NCBI GenBank assembly: GCA_041687115.1
Contig: JAWLCP010000041.1
Span: forward strand, 1-23,399
DNA: 23,399 bases
Reading direction: 5' to 3'
Source: SKLM01 sp041687115
Lineage (GTDB): Bacteria; Chloroflexota; Anaerolineae; B4-G1
Part shown: positions 1 through 6,849 of the stretch, piece after piece
How the letters are laid out: each line of letters opens with the position of its first letter
Numbering within the stretch: position 1 is the first letter of the stretch
The notes under the pieces: generated by a model
What the model was told of the DNA's origin: nothing
Seen by the model: only the letters and a program-made list of their open reading frames with translations
Databases searched by the model: none
Program-made: the position numbers and the translations under genes

Positions 1-9
1 CTTGAGCAT
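1..9 (-). CDS. Probable start of a minus-strand gene leaving the window
   Basis: Only three codons are visible (ATG CTC AAG, reading leftward from base 9), so the product cannot be named. The call rests on the signals upstream. An AGGAAGG Shine-Dalgarno-like sequence lies at 20-26, 10 bases before the ATG, and a good promoter lies at 116-143 in the same orientation. The following gene on this strand (glycosyltransferase) ends at 204, which leaves a gap of the right size for a promoter and leader. The start could be spurious. Confidence 0.35.
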
Positions 10-115
10 TGTGGCTTTGCCTTCCTGTTATGACCGTAGGTATAGGGCATCCTGGACGCCCCCCGGCCCGCATTCGTTCGAATCGTTACGCCTGATCTGC
101 GCAATGTGCGGGGTG

Positions 116-143
116 ATTATACCAGCCTTAAGCCTCTATGCAA
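116..143 (-). promoter_or_regulatory. Sigma70-type promoter reading leftward
   Basis: On the minus strand, TTGCAT (138-143) and a perfect TATAAT (116-121) are separated by 16 bases. The predicted transcript would begin near base 109 and run about 100 bases to the candidate ATG at 7-9. The remaining non-coding bases between 1 and 203 hold no other structure that I recognise. Confidence 0.5.
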
Positions 144-203
144 TATCCTGGCTCAGGACGCTGTCGTGATGCGGCTCCCCACCGCGTCCGCGAGGGCGGG
201 CTG

Positions 204-2228
204 TCAAGGATTTGGCCGTCCCGTCGTGATCGGCAGCGACACATGCCTACCCAATGGGACGCCATTCGAGTCTCTCGCTCCCAACGGCTCCATCGTCGGC
301 CAGACGTACAGACTGATCATCAGTCTGGGGTCGTTCAGTTCACCCTCGGGGATCTCCAGCAAGTGCCTGTCCACGACGAAATCCCCCGGTCGCCAGAGCC
401 TCGTCGGATAATAGCCGTCGCCCGGTGCGGAGTCGTCCTGTGCCACGAAGCGGTCCCCATCAAACAGGCTCACGGAGACGATGCAGTTGTCCCTGGGAGC
501 ACTCACTGCCATCCATTCTACGGCCACTTCCCCGCTCCCATTCCTCGTCTCGAGCGTGTAGTCGACCAACGCAATCGCGTCGTCGAAGGTGATAATGGCA
601 TCTGCTGGAGGCTGTGGAGGTGTCGTGACGACATAGCTCACGTAGGCGGTGTAGGGTGATTTCTCCAGATCTCCCCGCGTTAGCGGGCCCGCCTCCACCG
701 CGATGCGGCTGTTGCGGGGCAGAGCCTCGGTGTAGGCTTCCAAACCGTCGTGGGGCCAGACGACCAGCATCGCGGGCTTGCCTGGAGCAGGAGGAGCACC
801 CGGTGAGAATACAGTCACTTGCTCGGTCACCGGGATTAGAAACGCGCTCGAGGTCCATTCGTCCCACACGCGGCGATCCACATAGACTTGGTGGTCTGTC
901 TTGGCGGCAGTCGGGGACGCTGCCAGTCCATTTCCGTCCCAGCCGCTGCCGAGGAAGGTGTTGACCTCGGTAGCCATCTGGACAGCAGCGTCCTCGAAGG
1001 CGTACAGCGTGTCTGGTCTGACAGGGTAGCGCATGAAGTAGTCCCAGCTTGTCGCTGCCAGGCTGATTCCCACCACTCCAACCATCAGCACCGATGACCA
1101 GACGTGCCATCCTCGGTCCTCCACCCAGTTCCTGGCCGCGTCGAGCCCCAACGCCGGGAGCACGGTCAGAAGGGGGAGTACTCCTGCAGCCCGAAGGAAA
1201 TGTGGCGCGTCCTCCGCCAGCCAGGTGGGCGCCAGCATCAGTCCCACCCAGATCAGCGTGAGTGCCGCCGGTAATTCCCGTCGGCGTGCGCGACCGACGG
1301 CCAGTCCCGTGCCCAGGATCATCGCGCCGGCCATCAGGGGATCGAACACGGGTCGTCCTGGCAGATTGTGCCGCGGGATCGTGTCGCCGCGCACGAAAAA
1401 CATCCCCAGTGTGCGAAGCAGCTGGTGCCCCAATGTGCCCAGAAGATCTCCTTCGTGGATGAGGGGATTGAACACGGAGACCTGCCCCGGTCGCCCCATC
1501 ACCGCTTCCCATTCGCGCAGAGCGTAGGCACCCAGCGGCAGCAGGGTGACAAGCGTTCCAACGAGAAAGAACGCCCCGCCGGGCCACAGTCGGTCCCGTT
1601 CGCCGGCTAGCAGCAGGTAGACCACCAACCCAACCACAGCCACGGGCGTGAACCTTACGGCGACGTATGTGTAGAAGGAGGCGCCGTACAGGATCCCCGT
1701 CAGCAGCCACAGCCACCGGCGGCCCGAATGGAAAGCTCTTCCTCCTGCCCACAGCACCAATGCGATCGCCAGGGGGAGCGTGATGGCGCGGAATCCGATC
1801 CGGCTGAGTTGTACGTGCCAGTACGTCGTTGCGAGTATCGCACTGCTTAACAGCGCGACCCGCTCGTTGAACCACGTACGAGCCACCAGGTAGGCGGCGG
1901 GGACGGTCAGCGTGCCGCAGATGGCTGCTGCCAGACGCAGTGCACCGGGAGTGCGGCCCAACGCCTTCACAGTGGCAGCGATGAGGTAGATAAACAGGGG
2001 TTCGCGGCCCCGGTTGGCCGCGAAGTAGACGCTGTGTTCTCCTTCAAGGATTCCCAGGGCGTCGAGACCGTTAAACGCCTCATCGTGGTAGAGGCCTGGG
2101 GGAATGTCAGCCAGGAAGAGGAACCGCAGCGCCGCCGCCAGCACCGTTACACCCACCACCGGGACCCAGCGTTTCACGCGTTCGCCCCAGCGGTTCGATA
2201 CGATCTTGCCGTCTGCTGGTTTCGTCAA
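204..2228 (-). CDS. GT-C family (ArnT/PMT-like) integral membrane glycosyltransferase
   Basis: This 674-residue protein has many hydrophobic segments in its first ~400 residues and a soluble C-terminal portion of about 250 residues. That is the usual build of polyprenyl-phosphate-sugar-dependent GT-C transferases (GT39/GT83, PF13231-like). The acidic pair in the first extracytoplasmic loop (YHDEAF, D49-E50), which in the family contacts the donor and metal, is present. It is followed by a conserved-looking NRGREPLFIYL stretch (72-82). The acceptor (lipid, protein or glycan) cannot be read from the sequence. The 5' end is uncertain. The longest frame starts at a TTG only about 3 bases after the predicted transcription start, implying a near-leaderless mRNA. 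A GTG at residue 18, just before the first membrane segment, is an alternative. It stands alone, downstream of the hydrogenase operon on the same strand. Confidence 0.8.
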   Translation of the reverse strand: MTKPADGKIVSNRWGERVKRWVPVVGVTVLAAALRFLFLADIPPGLYHDEAFNGLDALGILEGEHSVYFAANRGREPLFIYLIAATVKALGRTPGALRLAAAICGTLTVPAAYLVARTWFNERVALLSSAILATTYWHVQLSRIGFRAITLPLAIALVLWAGGRAFHSGRRWLWLLTGILYGASFYTYVAVRFTPVAVVGLVVYLLLAGERDRLWPGGAFFLVGTLVTLLPLGAYALREWEAVMGRPGQVSVFNPLIHEGDLLGTLGHQLLRTLGMFFVRGDTIPRHNLPGRPVFDPLMAGAMILGTGLAVGRARRRELPAALTLIWVGLMLAPTWLAEDAPHFLRAAGVLPLLTVLPALGLDAARNWVEDRGWHVWSSVLMVGVVGISLAATSWDYFMRYPVRPDTLYAFEDAAVQMATEVNTFLGSGWDGNGLAASPTAAKTDHQVYVDRRVWDEWTSSAFLIPVTEQVTVFSPGAPPAPGKPAMLVVWPHDGLEAYTEALPRNSRIAVEAGPLTRGDLEKSPYTAYVSYVVTTPPQPPADAIITFDDAIALVDYTLETRNGSGEVAVEWMAVSAPRDNCIVSVSLFDGDRFVAQDDSAPGDGYYPTRLWRPGDFVVDRHLLEIPEGELNDPRLMISLYVWPTMEPLGARDSNGVPLGRHVSLPITTGRPNP

Positions 2229-2237
2229 GGCGCCGTG

Positions 2238-2265
2238 ATTATAGCACCTCAGGGGGGTCTGTCAA
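2238..2265 (-). promoter_or_regulatory. Consensus sigma70 promoter of the glycosyltransferase gene
   Basis: The minus strand carries a perfect TTGACA (2260-2265), a 16-base spacer and a perfect TATAAT (2238-2243). The predicted start site is near 2231, only about 3 bases before the TTG that opens the longest frame. This gives the glycosyltransferase its own transcription unit, separate from the hydrogenase operon. Confidence 0.75.
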
Positions 2266-2271
2266 CAACCT

Positions 2272-2317
2272 GGGGCTGCCATCTCGAGGCGAGTTCTTCG
2301 CACACTATGGCAGCCCC
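2272..2317. terminator. 11-bp inverted repeat between operons, possible terminator hairpin
   Basis: GGGGCTGCCAT (2272-2282) and ATGGCAGCCCC (2307-2317) are perfect inverted repeats with a 24-base loop, itself containing a short CTCG/CGAG stem. It lies 62 bases past the stop of the last hydrogenase-operon gene (repeat edge 2317, stop 2379) and ends 6 bases before the -35 of the next promoter. There is no U-tract on either strand. It could therefore be a 3'-end stabilising or Rho-assisted terminator hairpin, or an operator next to the promoter. The remaining bases 2318-2378 show nothing else. Confidence 0.45.
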
Positions 2318-2378
2318 TCTGTCTTCGGTACAGCTGCTTGGCTCAATCGAGCTTGGTCTTCGAGCTCGACCTTTCGGA

Positions 2379-3353
2379 TTACTCTTCCAGATCTAGAAAC
2401 GCCTGCGCTCCTGCCAGAGCCTTCAGTAGATCGTGTCGTCTGAGTGCCCGTTTCCTGTCCATCTCGATCATACCGGCTCTGTCGTCAGCCATCTTGGTCA
2501 GGGCCTCGATCCAGGCTGCACTCTGGACCGGGTGATGCCGGAGACGCCATCGCTCGACCCAGATGGGCAACTCGTCGCGGTTGGTGACCTGACGGTGCGT
2601 CACCGTCTTGGTCACTCCATGCGATTCCACGCTTACTTCTTGCTCTTCGTATTCCGGCTTGATCGGGCAGACTTGCATGCATGCCCCGCACTTGATGCAG
2701 TAGTAGTCGGCCAGGGTGAGCTCACCGCTATCCTCATCGATATGAAGGGCTCGCGTCGGGCAGATGTCGGCACAGGCGAGACACCCCTCTACGCACCGTT
2801 CGCGATGGAGCTCCACCTGGCCCTGCCAGGGCTGCGTGACCTGGAAAGCACCCTCACTGGCTACCTCACACTGCCGGCAGCGGATACAGTGTTCGTCGTC
2901 CACGACCAGCTCCTTCTCATGCCGGTCAAAGCGGATCACGTTGGTGGGGCAGTTGTCGATGACGAAATCCTTGCGGCTCCAATCGAATCTGTCCTCATGG
3001 AAGATCGTGGACTCGATCACCTGGGGAAATGCCTCGTGGACCAGCACTGGGTTCTCTCGTTCCCCATTGATCGTCAACGTGATCGCGCTCTTGGGGCACA
3101 CCACCTCGCAGATGCCGCAGAGCACGCACGCATCCGCATCGATGTCGACGGCCGGCTTCTTCGCCAACCGTCCATCCTCGATCTCCCCTGCCACGTGCGT
3201 CACAGCGTCCTTCGGACAGACCAACGGCCCCAGTTGACAACCCACGCATCGTTCCAGGTCCCAGGTCATGACGTAGTGACGCGTCACCATGGAGCGCTCG
3301 AGCGTGATCTCCTGCTCGCTGACGTGCTTTCTCGTTATTCCTCGTCTAGCCAT
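2379..3353 (-). CDS. Polyferredoxin (MvhB-like), multi-[4Fe-4S] electron carrier
   Basis: This 324-residue protein is dominated by ferredoxin motifs and has no enzyme domain, signal peptide or membrane segment, so it is a cytoplasmic electron relay. There are two complete CX2CX2CX3CP-type sites (C76-C86 and C219-C229) and one near-canonical site, CX3CX2CX3CP (C187-C198). Two are atypical. The first, C36-C39-C46, lacks the middle Cys (a Gly occupies it). The fourth, C156-C159-C162, lacks the usual fourth Cys but is preceded by an isolated NCP at C135 that could supply it. The ATG has an AGGAG ribosome binding site and follows the hydrogenase large subunit stop by 8 bases, so it is the last gene of the operon. 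By analogy with MvhB in methanogens, it probably passes electrons between the hydrogenase/Hdr complex and soluble partners. The final ~90 residues lack Cys and are unrecognised. Confidence 0.82.
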   Translation of the reverse strand: MARRGITRKHVSEQEITLERSMVTRHYVMTWDLERCVGCQLGPLVCPKDAVTHVAGEIEDGRLAKKPAVDIDADACVLCGICEVVCPKSAITLTINGERENPVLVHEAFPQVIESTIFHEDRFDWSRKDFVIDNCPTNVIRFDRHEKELVVDDEHCIRCRQCEVASEGAFQVTQPWQGQVELHRERCVEGCLACADICPTRALHIDEDSGELTLADYYCIKCGACMQVCPIKPEYEEQEVSVESHGVTKTVTHRQVTNRDELPIWVERWRLRHHPVQSAAWIEALTKMADDRAGMIEMDRKRALRRHDLLKALAGAQAFLDLEE

Positions 3354-3361
3354 ACCTTCTC

Positions 3362-4828
3362 CTAGTCCCGACGAATCTCCTGTACCAACTCCTGCTCATG
3401 GTCGTAGAGCCGCACGATCATTGGCATCTGACCCGGCAACGTGTGAGTCGCGCACCCCAGGCATGGATCGTAGGCCCGAAAAGCCATTTCAATCCTGTTC
3501 AGTACTCCGTCGTCCATCGGCCGACCCGCCTGCACCAGGTCTTGGGCTGCTTTCTTGATTGACATGCTGATGGCTGCGTAGTTGTTGGTCGTGCCGACGA
3601 TCAGGTTGACCTGCGTGAGCAGGCCGTTTCCGTCGGTGACGTAGTGATGCGTCAATGTGCCCCGCGGGGCCTCGACGATACCTACGCCCTCGTCCGGGGT
3701 CTCGGTGGGAATCGTCCGGATCTTATCGCTCGTGATCTCTGGATCTTGAGCCAGCTCCAGGGTCCGCTCGGCAGCGTACAGCAACTCGATCAACCGCGCC
3801 CAGTGTGTCGCCAGCGTGGCGTGGACAGGCTTGCCTCCCAGTGTGTCGTAGAAGCGTTCGTATTCAGCTTGGGCTTTCGGGGTGGCCATGCCGTCGGCGG
3901 CGTTGAGCCGGCTGAGGGGCGTGGCCCGATAGACACCGCTCTCAGGACCGTCGACCAATCCCCTCCATCCTACCTGTTTCAGGTACGGGAACTTGAGATA
4001 GGTCCACGGCTCGACATGTTCGGCCACCACGTCCAGATACTCCTCTGGGCTGTACTTGAGCAGCTGTCTCCCATCGGGACCGACGACACGCACCTTTCCA
4101 TCATAGAAGTTGACCCGGTTGTCCTTGTCGACTAACCCCATGTAGTAAGTCTTGTGGGCAAATGCGTCGCTCAAGATCATATCGACGTAGCCCCGATTCT
4201 GCAGCACCACGTCGTCGAACAGCTGCAGGGAGAACTCCGCCGTCTCCACCGAACGCTCGGCAATCTCGACGATGCGCTCCCGTTCTTCATCGGTGATGGG
4301 CTTGCTCATCCCCCCGATGACGCAGCTCACCGAGTGGATGTAGCGACCAGCGACGATAGCGGCCACCTCGTGATTGTCCTGCAGAAGCTGGACCACCCGC
4401 GCCCCGGTGTCCTGTCCGACCTTCTGTATCAGCCCCAGCAGATTCCGCTGGGCCTTCGGCGCATCGGGACCCACCACGAAATCAGGTGCGGCGAGGGCGT
4501 AGAAGTGGGTGGCGTGATCAGCGACGAAGAAAGAGGCGTACAGCAGCTCGCGCAGCTTCTTTGCCGCTGACGGAGGATCGACGTGATATACAGCGTCCCC
4601 TGCTTTGGCCGCTGCCACGTGATGCGCCAATGGGCACACTCCACAGATGCGTTGGGTGATGCGGGGCATCTCCTCCACAGGCCGGCCTTCACAGAACTTC
4701 TCGAACCCTCGCAGTTCCGGGACGATTAGGTAGGCGTTGGCCAGTTCTCCGTCCTCGTTGAGGAATAGGTCGATGCGGCCGTGACCCTCCAGGCGAGTAA
4801 TCGGATCTATGCTGATCTTTTGGGTCAT
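3362..4828 (-). CDS. mvhA: NiFe hydrogenase large (catalytic) subunit, group 3, MvhA-like
   Basis: This 488-residue catalytic subunit oxidises or produces H2 at a NiFe site. Both metal-binding motifs are intact. RICGVCPLAHH (60-70) supplies C62 and C65, and DPCLGCATH (454-462) supplies C456 and C459. Both are of the form seen in cytoplasmic group 3 enzymes. Twenty-six residues follow H462. Family knowledge says a HupD/HycI-type endopeptidase removes this tail after Ni insertion, and no such protease or Hyp gene is in the window. The ATG overlaps the stop of the small subunit gene (ATGA, 4825-4828) and has a GGAGGG ribosome binding site, so the two subunits are translationally coupled. There is no Tat signal on the partner, which supports a soluble enzyme. 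Adjacent hdr/mvhD genes point to a 3c-type (Hdr-linked) hydrogenase. Confidence 0.93.
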   Translation of the reverse strand: MTQKISIDPITRLEGHGRIDLFLNEDGELANAYLIVPELRGFEKFCEGRPVEEMPRITQRICGVCPLAHHVAAAKAGDAVYHVDPPSAAKKLRELLYASFFVADHATHFYALAAPDFVVGPDAPKAQRNLLGLIQKVGQDTGARVVQLLQDNHEVAAIVAGRYIHSVSCVIGGMSKPITDEERERIVEIAERSVETAEFSLQLFDDVVLQNRGYVDMILSDAFAHKTYYMGLVDKDNRVNFYDGKVRVVGPDGRQLLKYSPEEYLDVVAEHVEPWTYLKFPYLKQVGWRGLVDGPESGVYRATPLSRLNAADGMATPKAQAEYERFYDTLGGKPVHATLATHWARLIELLYAAERTLELAQDPEITSDKIRTIPTETPDEGVGIVEAPRGTLTHHYVTDGNGLLTQVNLIVGTTNNYAAISMSIKKAAQDLVQAGRPMDDGVLNRIEMAFRAYDPCLGCATHTLPGQMPMIVRLYDHEQELVQEIRRD

Positions 4829-5820
4829 TGTTCACCCTCCTGAGAGTTTCCTCTGTACTTCAACTCGCTCAGCAGGGAGCTGGCCAATCCGAATCGATAG
4901 CTGAGCCCGGCCGGATCGACAATTGTGCCCATGATCCTTCCCACCGCCTCTGGATCGTCGGTGTCGATCAGTGCGCCGATGGCGCTGAGTAGTTTCGCCC
5001 CTTGATCGACGACGCCTGCCGGCGGACCGTAGCAGCCACGGCACGGCATATTGCCGCTGATGCAAGGTAGGCCGCATCCGGCTCGGGTGGCCGGCCCACA
5101 ACAGATCACTCCCTGGGCCAGGAAGCAGAGCTCTGGATCGAGCTCCACCTCGTGGGGACGCTTCCATTCCTTCACTCGGAATCCACCTTCTCCCTTCTTG
5201 CGCGGGCAGACGTCGCAGTTGGTCTTCGGATCTACCCCAATCGTGGACCCTTTATCGGGTAGCTCCCCCTCCAGAATCGTCTGAAACACGTTCCATACCT
5301 GGTCGACGACTGGTGGACAGCCCGGCATGAAGTAGTCCACGTCCACCACCTGGGCTAACGTCAGGACCTGTTCGTAGAACGTGGGAATCTCGATCGTGCC
5401 CTCTGGCACGTCCACCAATGGGGTGGGGCGTGTACCCCGCGACTCATCCACCGACGGAGCAGTATCATAGACTCGTTCCAGGATCGACTCGGCGTCGTAG
5501 AAGTTGGCCAGGCCCGGGATGCCTCCGGTGTGGGAGCACGCGCCGAAGGAAACGAGGGTCTTCGACTTCTGTCGCAGCAGCCTGGCGATGTGCTCGTTCT
5601 CGCTGCACCGGATGGCTCCGTTGAAGAAGCACACGTCGATCTCGCCGTCCTGTAGCGCCTCGACGTCGCTGTACTTGAAATCCATCAGGCAGGGCCAGAA
5701 CACGATGTCCACCTTCCCGCCCACCGCCACGAGTCGCATACCCAGCTCGGTGATTGTGATCTCACACCCGCCACAACTGGCCGCCCAGTAGAACGCCAGC
5801 TTGGGCTTTGCCTTCGCCAT
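4825..5820 (-). CDS. mvhG: NiFe hydrogenase small subunit, MvhG-like
   Basis: This 331-residue electron-transfer subunit is the partner of the adjacent large subunit. The proximal [4Fe-4S] ligands are visible: C16 and C19 in SCGGCE, C95 in GACSHTGG and C168 in GCPP. Further Cys groups (C202, C205, C240, C241, C249, C253, C260, C263) can bind the medial and distal clusters. No twin-arginine signal peptide exists, so it is cytoplasmic as in group 3 enzymes. I chose the ATG at 5820 because it has a strong AAGGAGG site, begins right at the canonical MAKAKPKLAFYW start of the fold, and overlaps the preceding stop by one base (TAATG). An in-frame extension of 93 residues upstream lies inside the previous gene and is low-complexity Arg/Ala-rich, so it is not real. 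Confidence 0.93.
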   Translation of the reverse strand: MAKAKPKLAFYWAASCGGCEITITELGMRLVAVGGKVDIVFWPCLMDFKYSDVEALQDGEIDVCFFNGAIRCSENEHIARLLRQKSKTLVSFGACSHTGGIPGLANFYDAESILERVYDTAPSVDESRGTRPTPLVDVPEGTIEIPTFYEQVLTLAQVVDVDYFMPGCPPVVDQVWNVFQTILEGELPDKGSTIGVDPKTNCDVCPRKKGEGGFRVKEWKRPHEVELDPELCFLAQGVICCGPATRAGCGLPCISGNMPCRGCYGPPAGVVDQGAKLLSAIGALIDTDDPEAVGRIMGTIVDPAGLSYRFGLASSLLSELKYRGNSQEGEQ

Positions 5821-6779
5821 TACCGTGCCTCCTTCCCGGCTGCCAGATGCTCCAACATGCCATCCACCTCGGCGCGGATGCGCCCTTGGTCCTGTGTGCC
5901 GATCTGCACGAAGCGGACGCGACCATCTCCTATGTGCATCTGGTCCAACATCCGGTTCAGCAACCCAATCTTGCAGCTGCTCACGACAGTGCCGCGCTTG
6001 TAGTGGCACTCGTTGGGCGCACAGCCGCACACGAGCACGCCGTCGATCTTCGACCGCAGCGCCAGAAGCGCCATCTCTGGGTCGATGCGTCCAGTGCACG
6101 GGATGTGGATGACGCGTACGTTCTCGGGGTAGCTCTCCAGGAGCCTCACGTCCGCATCTGCCCGCAAGGACCAGTCACAGACGAAGACGACCAGACGCGG
6201 CACGCCACTAGACTGCGGAACGCCGATCTGTGCTCTGACCTCCTCGTTGCTCACGCCGGGTCGGGAGATCGCGCCCATCGGACACGCGGCCACGCAAATA
6301 CCACACCCCATACAGGCGTTCGCGTCCACCTCCGAAAACCGGTCCATCTCACCCTCCACTTCTTTCTCCACCAAGTGGGGGGCCTCGTACGGGCAGGTCA
6401 TAACACAGATGCCGCAGCCAGAGCACAGCGACTCGTCCACCGAGACAGTCTCTAGCGCCGACTCATAGCCGGCCTCGACTGCAAGCTCCTTGACCGCGCC
6501 GATGACGCCGGAGATGTGGATCTCCTGCGGGCAGGCCGGGTAACACAGGTCGCACGCAGAGCAGAGCCACGTCGTCGGGCTCTCAAACGCCTCCCGGCGC
6601 ATATCCATCATGACCATGTGCAATAGGCGGCGCGGGTTATAGTCTGGCTCGACCTTCTGTTGGATCATGCACTTGCTGACGCACGTGCCGCATGAGTAGC
6701 ACATCTCCAGGTGCTCCCCACCGGGGATGGCCCGAACCTGGTCAGCGAAGGTTTGAGCTTGGGGACTGTGAACTGCCAT
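5820..6779 (-). CDS. HdrC - 2x[4Fe-4S] ferredoxin - MvhD-like fusion protein
   Basis: Three modules are fused in 319 residues. Residues 20-90 are HdrC-like, with two CX2CX2CX3C clusters (C27-C37, C73-C83). Residues 115-170 are a bacterial-type 2[4Fe-4S] ferredoxin (C119-C129, C156-C166). Residues 195-310 resemble MvhD, the [2Fe-2S] protein that links hydrogenase to HdrA (IPCTGRID at 227-233, VCGCAPNECHY at 250-260). The MvhD part is non-canonical. The usual N-terminal CxWCSYGGAD motif reads CDWSLRAD here, so the second Cys is Ser204. Because a full MvhD domain is already fused to HdrA upstream, this copy may be an adapter rather than a cluster carrier. The ATG has an AGGAG site and lies 70 bases after the hdrA stop. 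Cytoplasmic. No HdrB gene accompanies it. Confidence 0.87.
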   Translation of the reverse strand: MAVHSPQAQTFADQVRAIPGGEHLEMCYSCGTCVSKCMIQQKVEPDYNPRRLLHMVMMDMRREAFESPTTWLCSACDLCYPACPQEIHISGVIGAVKELAVEAGYESALETVSVDESLCSGCGICVMTCPYEAPHLVEKEVEGEMDRFSEVDANACMGCGICVAACPMGAISRPGVSNEEVRAQIGVPQSSGVPRLVVFVCDWSLRADADVRLLESYPENVRVIHIPCTGRIDPEMALLALRSKIDGVLVCGCAPNECHYKRGTVVSSCKIGLLNRMLDQMHIGDGRVRFVQIGTQDQGRIRAEVDGMLEHLAAGKEAR

Positions 6780-6849
6780 TAAGCATTCTCCTACTGTCGT
6801 CTAGTCGCGAAGAGAGAGAGATGTCCGGGCCGTCGCCGAGTCGTCGGTC

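Noticed and set aside
70..90. tRNA T-loop-like GTTCGAATC
   Set aside because: The flanking bases cannot form a T-stem and there is no anticodon arm or acceptor stem.
460..1875. Long open frame on the same strand as the glycosyltransferase, in another frame
   Set aside because: Arg/Gly-rich shadow of the GC-rich glycosyltransferase gene; no domain resemblance.
2433..3365. 310-codon open frame on the plus strand, antisense to the polyferredoxin
   Set aside because: Its sequence mirrors the Cys-rich gene and shows no domain; the minus-strand gene has five ferredoxin-type motifs and a ribosome binding site.
5821..6099. 93-residue N-terminal extension of the hydrogenase small subunit
   Set aside because: It overlaps the upstream HdrC-MvhD gene, is Arg/Ala-rich shadow sequence, and the ATG at 5820 has an excellent ribosome binding site and the family N-terminus.
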